From Hydnum rufescens UP504 (lineage: Eukaryota > Basidiomycota > Agaricomycetes > Cantharellales > Hydnaceae), in assembly GCA_014904985.1 (NCBI GenBank), contig MU128958.1, positions 168,970 through 232,969 of the forward strand: a DNA stretch of 64,000 nt, in the 5' to 3' direction. Every line of letters starts with the position of its first letter. The stretch's first letter is position 1. The notes under the pieces are model-generated. The model made no database searches, was not told the origin of the DNA, and saw only the letters and a list, made by a program, of their open reading frames with translations. Position numbers and translations under genes: made by a program. Positions 1 through 12,560 of the stretch are shown one piece after another.

Positions 1-724
1 GTCCTGAGTGCCAGGTTCCAGGCCGAATTTCTCATAGACAGCTTTCATGGTATCTTTGTCAAGGTCAATTCCTGTAATATGGTGTAGCGATGAGAATTCA
101 TATCAATAGAAAGATAATCCGCGGACTTGCCTTGATGCGTTGCTGGGTCATCGTCCTTCCAGTTTTGCAAAAATTCAAAGAATTTCTTTGCACGCCTCTT
201 CTCGAAGATGCCCATGAGAGGGCTCCTTACAGCCTCCATCTCAGTACTCGGCACTTTTGAGATCTTGCCATCTCGGAATACGAAGCTCCCTGCAATCTGC
301 TTGAATTCGAGATAGCGAGTGACGTCCGTGTGGACGAGAATCCGCGTGAGCTCTCCTGAGGAGATAATAAACTTGGGGATAAGATCGATGGCATAATCTC
401 GATCACGTCCCAGCTCTGCCGGTGGGGGTTGATCAGGACGGAACTTGCGGTAAAGCTAAGGATTGTAGTCTGATGAGTTTTGTGATATGGAACCGATCTG
501 ATCGGATTAGATATACTTGGGTCAGATTAAGGCTGGCACTGTCGCCACCGTAATAATCATTCCTGTCCATGTGCAAGACCTTCTTGCCCTCAACAGAGAG
601 CAAGCCAGACAGAATACATTCAGTCAGACCAGTCCCAAGAACAATGACCTGAAAGAGAGGCTTCAATGATACGTATCGCGATCGCTGTTCAATAGTAGAG
701 GCGTACGTCGTACACTTCATCCAT
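1..724 (-). CDS. GDI1: Rab GDP-dissociation inhibitor (GDI), N-terminal part, runs off the window
   Basis: GDI extracts prenylated GDP-bound Rab GTPases from membranes and recycles them through the cytosol. Spliced exons at about 724-707, 648-517, 455-131 and 71-1 (minus) read MDEVYD, then [20 protein letters not shown] (FAD-like Rossmann start of the GDI/REP family), [20 protein letters not shown], then [23 protein letters not shown] and [20 protein letters not shown]. All are strongly conserved GDI segments in the right order. The ATG at 724 is chosen because MDEVYD is the family N-terminus. The third intron starts GC (130-129) and ends AG at 73-72; only this GC-AG splice keeps THQG-IDLDKD in frame. 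No lesion is visible. The C-terminal half lies outside the window. Confidence 0.95.
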
Positions 725-726
725 TA

Positions 727-927
727 TTACTTGATGTTGTTCAGTTCACGAAATCGGCAACCTCCGTGGAACCGCCGCAGTAGCTTGTTTTTAACTTTGA
801 ACGGGTGAATTTCTGGTCTTCTCTTCAAGAGCCTCCGCGACAAGTGTCTCAAAATACAACCACTAGGCTTTTGGCGCTTGGATTCCGAAATCGGGGCGAG
901 CGGGGGGCTGCCTTCGACGGTGTTCAT
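727..927 (-). other. Upstream ORF (66 codons) abutting the GDI start
   Basis: An ATG-initiated minus-strand ORF ends with TAA at 729-727, only two bases before the GDI ATG at 724 (TAATAATGG). The peptide is basic and resembles nothing I know. It would be an upstream ORF only if GDI transcripts start above 927, which cannot be seen here. It may be chance. Confidence 0.2.
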
Positions 928-1149
928 TCCTAATCAATGTTCCAGTCCCATCGTTTATCCTGGTATCTAATTGACTGAATTTAAGTTCCTCCCGAGGCAA
1001 CTATTTCTTCGAAATCCCCCTTGCCTCTCGCGATACTTCTCCTTATTGGTCATTGCTTGATTCTTTCGTTTTCTGAAGTTATTCGAGGCCGCATAGTGCA
1101 TGTCCTATTCAGCTTGCCATTCACCCCACATGAGGCTATGCTGTAGACA

Positions 1150-1800
1150 AGTATATTGCTGCCCATTCCGTTAGTGTGCTTGGGGTCTGAGGTGTTTACT
1201 TGGCCGTTCTCGCCCCCGGGATTGGGTTGGCATAAGGCTCCTACGGTAATGGGCTGCTGGGGGATCCAATGCAATGGCCAGTGCATTCATTTCAAGTCAT
1301 TTTGGCGATGTCAGGGCTGCTCCCTTTCCGTAGGATGGCCGGAAACAGCCGTCAGGCCCCGACGATGGCTCCCGTGCGGTTGTGGGATGCTATGTTGGGT
1401 GCGCCTCTTGCAACGTTGGAGGGTTGGATTATGTCCGGAGTGTTCTCAGTGGAAAGTTTGCTACGTGTGTCAGGCCCTAAGGATCAATCTAGTCGGTTTC
1501 CACCAAAGACGCGCACTTTTCAACATTAAATCGCCATTCTGCCAAGGCGACTCTGTAGGATGCTATAACAAGTGCACGCAGGGTTGCTCGGGAGGGCCCA
1601 CATTCTGGCTGCGCTGATTTGTTGCATTCTCCCCAGACGACCTGCGATTCATGTCAGGATCCAAGATTGTTCGATTGTGGGATGTCCTCTTTGCCGTGCA
1701 CATTGCGACATTACCAGGCCATCCCGACTTCGTATTCTCCATTGAATTCCCCTCGGACGGCTCACCCTGGCTAAGGTTCAATTATCCTTCTGCGGGAATC
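1150..1800 (+). pseudogene. WD40-repeat protein relic
   Basis: Fragments of WD40 blades occur in shifting frames: APVRLWDAMLGAPLATLEG near 1365-1425, and KIVRLWDVLFAVHIATLPGH followed by PDFVFSIEFPSDGS near 1660-1760. The (I/V)RLWD and GH...V.S..F..DG signatures are those of long WD40 arrays such as fungal NACHT-WD40 proteins. Frameshifts and missing blades between the fragments show it is not translatable as one protein. No effector or NACHT part remains nearby, so the original family cannot be settled. Confidence 0.6.
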
Positions 1801-2322
1801 GGCTCCAAGTGGGCAACATTGGGCATGAATACAACAGCATGCGGAATAGCTTCTCCTACGCTTTCTATTGATTCTCAGATTTTTATTATGACAGAGACCA
1901 TATGGGATTTAGCTTTGTCTCCGCGTTGCGCCCAAGCCAAGCCTAGACATTTGGCCATGGATTTAGCTCAGCCTATTTGGGGTCGTCTTGGCAATATATA
2001 AGCTGCGTCACCAAAATAAACACGCATGAGGTGTGCGTTCCATCCCATCCCAACTCCATGGTTCAAATGGCAGGCTCACTGACTCTGATAGGTGCTTCTC
2101 GAAAAGTGTCCACGCTGTAGTGATAGGAGATGGGAAAGCCGTTTGGCCCCGAACGTGGATTGGCACTAGCGACCTAAATCGGGATCAACTGCGTTCCAAT
2201 TTCGGCAGTCGACGCACGCCTACGTCCTCAGCATCGCCTTCTCCATCATCCGCGCCATCCGCGCAATACTAACACTACGTAAATAACTGCGCATGACGTC
2301 CAAATAGCCGCAGACAGGCTAG

Positions 2323-2329
2323 TATAAAA
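2323..2329 (+). promoter_or_regulatory. TATA box of the secreted-protein gene
   Basis: TATAAAA lies 43-49 bp upstream of the ATG at 2372, a plausible core-promoter position for a fungal gene with a short leader. A TGACGTC element (CRE/ATF-like) lies about 30 bp further upstream, near 2294-2300. Confidence 0.45.
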
Positions 2330-2371
2330 GCCGGACCAGTTCCACATTTATGGGCGTTCATCAGGATCATC

Positions 2372-2882
2372 ATGAAGTTCTTCGCATCGCTCCCTTTCGT
2401 CGCGGCATTGACATGGGTGCTGCTGAGTCCTCAGTCGGCGAATGCGCTCATCACAAAGATCGCGGGTCCTACCGAAACCCTCCATCCCGGCCAGAAGTTT
2501 GATGTCACTTTCTTCACGGAGGATTATATTCAGAATAATCTTCAGTACTATGCGATCTTCGGGGTCTCTCCCGTAGGTGGATACTCTGAACCGAACCTTC
2601 TGGGATACCTTCTCGGCTCGGGGAGTGATTTAGTGTTGAGCGGCCACTCAAACACCGGAACTGGAGCGTATAATGTCACATTGACCATACCCAAACCGTT
2701 CAGTACTCCCAATGGCACCACGCAGAGTTACTTCCTCAAGACGGCCGTGCTTGGGACGGTACGTTGTAGTTGTGGGCATCGTGTCGCCTTCACAGGATCC
2801 TCACTTGCTTATAAAGATTGGCGCGAGTGGAACAGCGTTACTCCTCACCTTCAACACGACCATCAGCATTTCTCCAAACTAG
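2372..2882 (+). CDS. Small secreted protein, NIS1-like effector candidate
   Basis: Two exons (2372-2758 and 2817-2882, intron gtacgt...ag of 58 nt) give an intact 150-residue protein. Residues 1-25 form a clear signal peptide (MKFFASLPFVAALTWVLLSP then SANA before LITKIAGP). The mature part has no cysteine and has N-glycosylation sequons (NVT, NGT, NTT). The layout LITKIAGP, LHPGQKFDVTFFTEDYIQN, FGVSP, LGYLLGSG, then a beta-rich C-terminus, resembles my memory of the NIS1 family of fungal secreted proteins (start of mature chain, G..FDV...TE.YIQ). That match is from family knowledge, not a search. A TATA box lies close upstream. It is probably secreted; the host or role is unknown. Confidence 0.6.
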
Positions 2883-3501
2883 CCTTCTCGGTATGTACGA
2901 TATGGAGCACGATGAGGCGGACTTCTTCCTCACCCCTTTTCTTCCCTAGTCAGCACACCCCACGGACCGTGCTCTATTGCTTCAGACAGCCTCTGTAATC
3001 TTGCTCACTGTACCACATGATTTAGTCTGGAGGAAAATGCATTTTCAAGCTTGCCTTCCCTCAATATGCAATCTTCATAAGTCCATGGGGAGAAATACAT
3101 CTCGGCCCGCGCCCTGCCTGCTCTGCAGAAATATCATTAGTCATAAGACTGCCCAGGCATGGAATACGACCCCTAAGCCGTAGGACAACCATGATCATAT
3201 GATTGGCCTCAGTACGATTCACAAAATGTAAGGCTAGATCAGAATAATCATTAATTCGACAAGGAAGAGACCTACCAGATACCAGAATGACTGAGGACTG
3301 CTCAATCTCTTGTATCTGTTGGGCCCTATAAAACTGGTCATGTAGTCATGTGACTCCGTTTCGTAGCAACGCGGCCTTTATCTCCCCCTCCCACTGCGAG
3401 TGCCACTGCTGCTTATTCGGGGCTGCGCCCTGTTTCATTCCTTACTCTAGTATTGCTCTCTTTCACTTACCATAATCCTTTCGCCCGAGACAAGTTCTTC
3501 A
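2883..3501. other. Intergenic region; TATA-like element of the next gene
   Basis: No supportable coding sequence. TATAAA at 3327-3332 (within CCCTATAAAACTG) is a candidate core promoter for the KRE6/SKN1-type gene starting at 3502. The following 170 bp is pyrimidine-rich, as is usual for fungal leaders. Confidence 0.4.
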
Positions 3502-6471
3502 ATGTCTTTCTTTTCTCACCCTCCCCCAGCTCAGGATTTACCTCAGCGCTACACCGATCCAAATCGACGACCAGTTCTGCTATCGAATGCCCTGACACCT
3601 CTACCCGCTCAACCTGGTGTTGGAAGGACACCTAATGTGCCATCATCATCCAGCCAGTATCCAGCCTCTGTCCGAAGTGATTCCAGTGTAACCACTCATG
3701 AAGAGCCCTCTTCTCCAAAATACTCGGTCTTCGAGGTCCCTATCCTCCCTACCGTGTATTTTTGTCCACCTGTTGCTGATAAACTATGTAGGATTCTGCT
3801 CCGTTGTTGCCATTATCATATCCGCGAAGCAATGCCTACAAGGTAGAGAAACAGCTCCCGTGTCCATGGTGTAGCACTCATGAAGTTTAAATTAGCTGCT
3901 GGAGAAGCCTTCCGGCTACCATGTATTTGATCCTTCAGTATTCGAGGGCTTTTCCACTGAGGCCGACGATGATCTGCACGCCCCGAATTCTCGAGATTTT
4001 GAAACGGGAGCCGTTCTCAGTCGGAGAGGTGCCCTCCATCGCCATGTTACGCGTCTTTAACCCTGTTTTGACACATACTTCTAGGCATGGCAAACCTTGG
4101 CTGTTTGATTGCATTGATAACCGCTGTTGTATTTCTATTGTACGTACCATTTCCGATGTGTCTGCACTGCCGGGACCCAATGGCCACTTTCATCATGTGC
4201 AGCGCTGGGTATCCTATTCTGGCCTTTTTTAATCGAATTCCGCTATCGACTCTCGGTGGGTATAATGTTGGTGTAAGTATATCAAGTTTATTAGACTTTG
4301 CGTCAAATACCCACGACACTCCCATTAGGGTGTCAACGGTACCGGACAAGTGCCTTCTTTGACTAATTTTTTCACCCTCATCGATCCCGATACGCCCTCT
4401 TCTGCCGCACACCACACATCCCTTGAAGACCAATCTCAATGGGATCTTGTTTTCTCTGATGAATTTAATCAGCCTAATCGCTCCTTCTATCCTGTGTGTT
4501 GACTCTTGCCCCCGTCCTTCCGCGTTGAGCTGACACCCTCTAAAGGGGGACGATCCTTATTGGGAGGTAGGAGCTCTCCTTGCCATCACCTCTTTCTTGT
4601 ACCCTGAGTGGCACAAATTTCATAGGCTGTGGATCTCCATTACTATGAAACTGGTGATTTGGAGTACTATGATCCTGCTGCCATTACCACTGGAGGCGGT
4701 GCCCTTCAAATTACCCTAAGCAAACAGGACACGCATGGTCTCCAATATCAAGGCGGTATGCTGCAAAGCTGGAATAAGTTTTGTTTCACTGGCGGTTATA
4801 TTGAAGGTGATTCGAAACCATTTGGTCTCAGGTTTTCCAACTGAGAATCTGGCTGTGCCTAGTTAGTGTCTCTCTCCCGGGCTCCCTGAGGTTTCCGGTC
4901 TATGGCCCGCTGGTGAGTGTACAATGATGCACCCAGAAGTTCAGTAGAGTATTGCTCACTTCCGTACCTAGTGTGGACAATGGGTAACCTGGGTCGCGCT
5001 GGCTATGGTGCGAGCACAGACGGCACCTGGCCGTATTCGGTGATGTTCTCCTCTCCATTGGACTGGACCGTACATCTTATTCTCTTCCACAGTATGATTC
5101 ATGTGATTTGGGAACACTCCCCAATCAGACGTTTCAGGGCATGCCTGCGGCAGCTCTATCCGGTGGCGATCCCTCCGTCGGTGGTGCGCTTTCTTTTTTA
5201 CCAGGTATGGTGCACCATTCATCAGTCGCCTGGGTTCGTATTGACGTCCGGTGCTTTCAGGTCAACGTTTAAGTGCTTGCACATGTCCTGGCGAACATCA
5301 CCCCGGTCCCATCGATGCAGACGGATCATTTGTTGGGAGATCTGCACCGGAAATCGATGTCCTCGAAGCTATCGTTATCGATGGCGTCGGGAAAGCGTCC
5401 CAGAGTGCCCAGTATGCGGAACCACTCTAATATTAGGATAGTTCTCATTGTGTTGCCACAGATGGGCCCCATTCGATGACGGCTACAACTGGGCAAATGG
5501 ATCTACGGACGCTACCATCTTCAATTCTAAAATAGGTGGATTCAACACTTATAGGGTAATACCCCCCGAAATTCTGTGCCCTTCGCAATCATCTAAAGTA
5601 TCATGTGAACAGGGTGGCGCCTTCCAAGAATCAACCTCTGGACTCTTTACAACCGACCAAACCTCATACAGCGGCAATGATGCCTCCGGAGCCGCCCTGA
5701 AGTACAGCACCTATGGTTTTGAATACAAGCCGGGTGTAGATGGTTATATTACCTGGGTCAACAACGGGATCCCGTCATGGTCATTAGGAGGTAGCATTAT
5801 TGCCTTCCTTTTGATATGAGATTGACTCACTCCGAATGACTTTCAGCCTCTGCAGTGGGAGCAAATTCCCGAGTCAACATAAGCGCTAGGCCGATTTCGC
5901 AAGAACCTATGGTGGGTCAATATATAATGGCGTTGATGATTCCCCTTCCGATTCCTGCTTGAATATGCAGTACTTGTTGGCCAATCTGGGGATTAGCCCT
6001 GGATTTGGTGAGGTGGGTGACATTTTCATGCGATAGGTTTCCTTCTATCTGATCGGATCTCACTGGTGTAGATCAGCCCGTCTTTAACGTTCCCAGTCAC
6101 CATGTACATCGATTATATTCGTGTGTACCAAGTAAGCTTTGACCACTTGTAATACCCTGAGCCCTTAACATACCAGTCGTGCGATTCAGGATCCGAAGGC
6201 CAAGAACATTGGTTGTTCACCCCCGAATTTCCCCACGGAAAGCTACATCAATTCGTGAGTCGGAACCATATTTCACGCTCATTGTCAGACACTTGATACA
6301 CATTCCATTTTCCCAGGCTACCAGAACTGTATAACAATCCGGTAAGAGATTCCCCTGATTTGGGGGTTAGAGTGTAACCTGACGACCTATCCTTCATTCC
6401 AGAACCTCACCACCTTTGTACAAGCTGGGCAGCAGTTCCCTCGTAACAGGCTTATCGAGACCTGCAGTTGA
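3502..6471 (+). CDS. KRE6/SKN1-type beta-glucan synthesis protein (GH16 family, type II membrane protein)
   Basis: This family (SKN1/KRE6, related to glycoside hydrolase family 16) is needed for cell-wall beta-1,6-glucan and sits in the secretory pathway. I can splice about 18 short introns into a continuous frame. The order is: Ser/Pro-rich cytoplasmic N-terminus from the ATG at 3502; one membrane segment (MANLGCLIALITAVVFLF then AGYPILAFF); DLVFSDEFN; DLHYYETGDLEYYDP; QSWNKFCFTGGYIE; VSLPGSPEVSGLWPAVWTMG; PEIDVLEAIV; YNWANGSTDATIFNS; YGFEYKPGVDGYITW; TMYIDYIRVYQ; GCSPPNFPTESYI; and the C-terminal IETCS stop at 6469-6471. The GH16 active-site pattern ExDxxE is present as EIDVLE (5350-5367). 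No lesion was found. The exact border of the first intron (about 3750-3895) is uncertain. Confidence 0.93.
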
Positions 6472-6619
6472 ATAGTTTTGCACCTTTGGCTCCCCATATG
6501 ATCGATTAGTCAAGCGTGATTGTACAAACAATACGTTTATTAATTGAGAGAAAGAAAAAAAGGACGTGATGACGGCGAAGACGATTGGGGATATATGTAC
6601 TATGTAGAAATGTGCTAAT

Positions 6620-9600
6620 TTATTGCCTCCTAGAATCAGAAATAGCTCGTAGCTTTGTGAGGGTTCGAGACAAGGGCAAAATGCCGCCCAATGTTAATCG
6701 CTGAACTGGTCGATCTGAATCCTCCGGCCTAGTGAGTTCACCTGCGTCCCTGTTGCGCTCACTCCTTTCGATCAGCGTGCGGGCGTCATGGAGAACTTTG
6801 TTCAGTTTGCCGCGGGTATGATATAGCCAGTGGATCTCCTCCGAGAAATTCGTCACGGGGTGTTGTAGAGCGTGCAGAATGAATCCACGGGCCAGTACGT
6901 ATGTTTTCTCGTTGTACATTCGACTTGATTCGGTAAATTTTTATTTCCTTTCAGCGCGACCCTGAACATGACTGAATCGACGTCGCACACGCACCTGTTC
7001 GTGCTCCCTTCTTCTGTCCCGCGCATTTTCTCGAACGCTGGCTCGCAGAAGTATGGCTCTCGTACGAGAACTAGACCTTGTATAGAAACGAATGCTACGT
7101 TGGCACGTTGGCGTACATCAGTGCTTCGGAAGAATCAGAACGAGGGGTCGACCGCACCTTGTAATAAAGAAGACCTGGCAGAACTCCACGATTCACTCTT
7201 GTCCCCAGCCCAGGTATTCAATATGGATAAGCATACTTTTCCCTCTTCGTATAAGTTACTGCAAGGAAAAGTTGAGTGTTGAGACAGACACGATCCCGTC
7301 ATCTGCACTCACGGATTTACTGCGCACAAGAGCCGAGGACACAGGTCAGTCGTGGTGATCGGGGAAGTAAGATGCGGACCTACCGCGACCGTTCCCATTC
7401 GTCCAACTGTGAAAGTGCGCTGACGGGGGTCATGCGGAAACCCGGGTGGTAATAGCCAGTCAATAACAAAGGGGGCATCTTCGTATGGCGTATTCTGAGT
7501 CCCAATGATCAAGGATCGCAGTAAATCAGATCTATCTTCATAGGCACGAACGAGTATGTCGTCTAGCAAGATCGCGCCATGAGCGAGTATCTATTGACAG
7601 CAGACGGCAACATGCTCACCAGGTAGACTCGAGGACAGGACCCGATATTCCTTGTTGAGACGCTGAGAGAACGCTCTTGTAGGTTGGCCAGTAGGTTTCA
7701 GAATGAAGGCATGGTCAGGTGGGGCAGAAGACAATATTTGAAAGGATTGCCACGGGGTCTCAGCCGAATCGATGTCAGAAAGGGGTATGGAAGATTGGGT
7801 CGTTTGCCTTCGGGGTAAGATGAGAGATGGCCCGGGTTCGGTTTGTGTAGACGAGGAGCCGTGTGCAAGGTGTGAAGAGACCACATCGATATCCATAGCA
7901 TTTATAGGAAGCGGTCGATGGAATGGGGTTGCGTCAACATGATCCCAAGCCGCATTTTCATCTTCGTGAATGTGAATCCCGTGGGATCGCGCACGTACTA
8001 TTTCGCTCGACTCGTATTCCTCCATGTTAACGTCTTCGGGATCCGGAAATGGAGAGAAAGCATGAACATGAAGAGGCCCAGGTATATGGTTACCCTCATC
8101 ATCAGAGTATTCATCCTCATTCCACATCGCGTCAGAAAAGTCATCTGCGAAATCCCGGAGTAGCGTGAGTCGGTCGATGGAGACAACCTCTATAGATCCG
8201 TCTGGGACCCGGACTTCGATTTCGCCAGAGGTCCGGAGCTAAGAAACCATTTGATGAGCCGAGCGTTAAATGTTCAGTACATAGATGAGAGACTCACGTC
8301 TGCAACTTCGCCCACCCAGCGAACCGTCGGATCAGGATTAGAACCGGGAATATACGGGGTCTCTGCGAACATCGATGCATAATCACGCTTCTCCAACACT
8401 TTCGTCCCAATATCGACCATCTCGTGCCGCCAACTGATATCTTGCGAATCTCGAACCCAGGGTTCTAACTCTCCGATCTTCGTTACCCTACAGACAGCAA
8501 TATAAGAACAATAAGAGCAAGCATTCCACGCGAATGAAAGGCTCACTTTGGAATCTCTGAGCCATTTGGCCTCGATGGTGGGTGGATAAACACAATATCA
8601 CCTCGCTGAACACCGAAACCCTCATGTGCTTCAGGTTCAAAGGATCCGTGCTATTTCCCAGTAGACAGATAAATATTAATAGAGTATACCGCACATAAAT
8701 CATAGCATTCGATTCGACATACTGGATCGAGCTCCAAGGAAGACACCAGGGAAATAGTCGAATCGCCAAGTGGAGGACTTGGGGGGTACCACTTCACAAG
8801 AGTTGTGCGGTCTATCGGATTAACTAATTGAACCACGGCGGTCCGTTTCTCTCCATCCCCTCTCCAAGTAACGAAATCGCCAGGCCTAGGGGTAGGTGGG
8901 CGGGGCTATTGAGATACCCAGTACAAATCAATACTTGGAGGCTTACCAACAATCGAGATCATCGATATTTGGATACGGAATGATTGATATGGCCGGAAGT
9001 GTTTCTATAGTGCCATCTTGCCATAATACCTTAACCGTGGTCCGTGACTCCGCCACTACCATCGTTCTTACAGCGATTGGGACTGGATCGTTTACGTTCC
9101 CGATATGATTGGTATAGTTAACGCCATGCACTGCAAATAAATATATAAGTGACCCTTGACTCCTATTCAAATGGGGAGAGGACCAACTCCGGGCCGTTAA
9201 ATCGTCTTTGAATACCATTCGATCAAAGACGCGCGGTATCCGCTCGGAGGATCGTCGAAAAATGGTAAGAGTCTCCAAGCTGGGACCATTCCAGAATCGT
9301 GGCGGCCGCTTTCGATTAGCAGCTTCGTGGGGAGGAAGCTATTAACATGAACGTGAGGTATGGAGTGAGCCATACGTATAAAGGGGGGTAGGGTCAGGAG
9401 AACCAACCTCCTGATTGAGCCCTAACCATGCGATACAAATAACCAACGGGACAATCTCAATAACCACCTCGTGGTGATTATGATCAGAAGTTCCGTTTTT
9501 GTCCTTTAGGCTCCATTTAAGTGCAATCGACCTGGAGCATAATTGTGATACGCACGGGGGCTTGACCAATTCTATGACGGCCGCCAAGATCGGCAAACCT

Positions 9601-10390
9601 TACTCGATCGGTTCCTGAGGGTAACTCGCCAACGAAGTCCTCAAGAACCTGAATTCCGGAAAGATAAGAATGTTATGACCTCACATAAAGGGTCTTACAT
9701 GCCTCTTCGACCTGCCCGAGCCAGTCGGCATACACAACAAAATCTAATGACAGATTATATTTCTAGTTAGAGAACATGCGCACAAGGATTGCACGTTACC
9801 TCCCAAGCTGACATCGGCACCAAACGTGAGAAGTTCCTCATCAATCCACTCATCCTTGGTGGGTAGATCACTGATCGCGTGTCGCAATTTGACTTGAGCA
9901 TTGTGAGATAGAATTATACCAGACACAATATCTTCGAAGGACCGCTTGCACGTATCCCCAACATGGAAGAGGCGCTCTACCAGTGTCCATTCTGACTCAA
10001 GGGTGATGCGCCTACGGAATCAATAATTGGTACGCTTTGACGCTATGCCAAAGGCCGGGACCCACCGTATGGACGTCTTGAGCTCCAAGACTCCAACCTC
10101 ACCAGGAAGGAGTGGGCGCATAAGCGGGTCTCTCTGGAGTTGTGCCGGAATCGGGATGTCGTCTGCGTCATTCCAGGATCTCTAGAAATTGGCAAGTATA
10201 AGTATGCACGAAGGGCATAAGGGGAGGAAACGGGAAGACCATAACAACTCCAATTTCATTAGTCTCATCGTTTCGGACGATATCCTCGCGGAACAGCTTT
10301 AGAATGCACCAAGGGGCGGTTCAGTCGCAGGTCGATGCGCGCAACGACATCTTGTACCTTAGATCGTGGTGGGACCACAGAATTCCGCAT
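6620..10390 (-). CDS. UBE2O-type E2/E3 ubiquitin-conjugating enzyme
   Basis: UBE2O proteins combine an E2 core with N-terminal substrate-binding regions and act as E2/E3 hybrids. Minus-strand exons give [153 protein letters not shown] and [20 protein letters not shown]. An acidic linker and the C-terminal UBC fold follow: [20 protein letters not shown], then [19 protein letters not shown]. The catalytic cysteine codon is at 7233-7231 in [11 protein letters not shown]. It ends at TAA 6622-6620. The start at 10390 is the ATG that splices in phase to LFREDIV; the first exon is the least certain part. It is divergent from UTP11. Confidence 0.88.
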
Positions 10391-11000
10391 ACCACGTCAC
10401 TGAAACAATGATCGAACAAGCGCCGACTCAAGTTACCTCAACCGGTAGTGTTATTCAAAGTGCGCCTTGGGCCCCCGCAAGACAGGAATCAAGCCGGCAA
10501 TTTCCATGATTACCAAAGTAACGTTCCTTAATTGCCATGCAAGCAAATAGTTCCCCAGTGCCTATACTGTTTCCTCGGCGTTATGTGGTCGTCTCCGTCT
10601 CCCCCCTCCGCCCAGATGAAGCGCCGTGAACACCCGCAATCACAATTTGAATGAAATGGTGCCTGCCCGATTTCCCAATTTCGATCTGTTAATGACTGAT
10701 GATGCTCTTCAACAATATGCTAGTCTCGAATGTGCCAGAATATCATTACCTTTCTTACTGTATGTTTACGGGATTTGGAATTAGTTTTGCAGAGGCTGGG
10801 GGAAGAGGCGCGTCAAAAGAGGTTAAATCCATGGAAGTAGACGAAGAAGAGAGAGAAAATGACCAATACTGTTAAACACTAGAGGGAACACGATAAGTAT
10901 ACCACACAAAGTTGCCAATACAAGTGGATGTCATATCTAGATGGCCGAATGTGCGGAACACTGCCACTGACTCAAAGCTGGAGACATCCGAACAACAACC
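10391..11000. promoter_or_regulatory. Divergent promoter region between UBE2O and UTP11
   Basis: About 610 bp separates the two oppositely oriented starts (10390 minus, 11001 plus). No coding exon or clear TATA box was recognised. It must hold both promoters and 5' leaders. Confidence 0.45.
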
Positions 11001-12336
11001 ATGGTTGGTTCTTCATTGCGAAATGCCGTCCACCGCCGCAATCACAAGGAGCGCAGTCAACTCGTCAATCGTGGTCGCCTTGGACTACTCGAGAAAAAGA
11101 AAGATTATGTCCAACGTGCCCGAGACTACCGCTCCAAAAAAGATCGTCTCAAGCGTTTGCAAGAGAAAGCAGCAACCAGGAACAAAGATGAATTTTACTT
11201 CTCGATGATAAGGGCGAGGACCCAGGTAGGATCCAGCTCGTATCCCATGTTCTGCTATGCTCGGATCTCACGCGACTAAAACGACTTAGGAAGGAGTGCA
11301 TATCCAAGAGCGCGGCAATGTAGCTATTCCCGTAGAAATGGTCAAGTTCCTCAAATCCCAGGATGAGAATTACATTCGGACGATGCGTGCTGCGAATACC
11401 AAGGTGCGCCAGCTTTGTGCATCGTATCAAGCCTCCGCGGAAAGCTTAAACCATTGGCTAGAAAATCGACAGCATTAAAGCCGAGTTGGCCACTCTTATT
11501 AATCTCGTGCGACCGGATCGTGTGGATCCGGAAGCTCCAGAGGAATGGGAAGACGGAGACCTCGAGGAGGACGATCTACAAATCCTTCGTTCGGCCGGCA
11601 TACTTCCATTGACCAAGTCAGCACCTAAAAAATCCAAAAAACGATCCCGCACACCACCTCCCACGACATCGGGGACTCACATCGTCTTTCGTGGATAATG
11701 AGAAGGATGGTACGTCCCTTTCCCACATCTGAAGTATCTCCTCACAGTATGTATTGCTATTCCTAGCACGGAAATACCGGCCTCGCACTCCTTCAGCCCC
11801 AAAGCCAGTCTTAAAGAAACCAGAGGGGCCTGCATCCAGAGCCTGTAGACCTCGGATGGATACCAGAAGAAGAACGTACTACAAAAAAGACGAAACGAAA
11901 AGCTCTTCACACCAATACCCAAGAAACGGAACTCGAGACCCAGTTACGGATGCAAGGCGAGGAGGCCAAGGTGAGACAGCTTTATCCCTCTCAGGTGGCT
12001 TGTCTTGATCACCATTTTTCGGCTTGACTATTTTTATAGGCCCACCGTGCTTTGCTACTGAAGGAACTGTCTGCTCGTTTAGAGCGCGATCAGTCACTCC
12101 GTTATGCCCAGCTTGAAGTAAAAAGCCAGAGACTTCGCATGAGCAGCGGGGCGAGGAAGTTGATACCAGCAGAAAAGAAGGGGAAACAAGACCCGGAAGA
12201 TCTCGACAATCCCGGTGGTTTCACGTTCAACACTAAGGCTGAGGATTCCGATTCCGATGATGGTGACCGCGGGCCAGGGGGCGAAAGGAAGTGGAAACCA
12301 AAAGTGTACAAATGGAAGTTTGAACGGAAAAATTAG
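11001..12336 (+). CDS. UTP11: U3 snoRNA-associated protein UTP11
   Basis: UTP11 is a subunit of the small-subunit processome acting in 18S rRNA maturation in the nucleolus. The ATG at 11001 gives [20 protein letters not shown], then [19 protein letters not shown] and [20 protein letters not shown], the diagnostic N-terminus. After an intron ending near 11290: [45 protein letters not shown], an acidic segment [27 protein letters not shown]. Then come exons with [37 protein letters not shown], an acidic patch, and the tail [17 protein letters not shown], stop TAG 12334-12336. This runs in the family order with short introns and no lesion. Part of its 3' half is duplicated as a relic at 34.92-35.19 kb. 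Confidence 0.93.
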
Positions 12337-12560
12337 GATTTTGCGCTTTGATTTGGTCTCATAACAATGCATAGTTCGTCTAATTCCATTACGAGGATGA
12401 TTTGAGCAGAAACAGAAAATGGACCGTCAAGTCATCGATCATTATATAACAAGGAAATGGTAACAGAAAAGACCCTGAGAATTCGCTACTCTCATAAGTG
12501 CCACATGTACATAGTGATGCAGATGATAACTGCTCCACACTTGAACGAGGGTTAGTCGCA

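Noticed and set aside
1156..1617. Long plus-strand open frame of 153 codons
   Set aside because: The WD40 signatures are in other frames, so this frame is a shadow of the relic.
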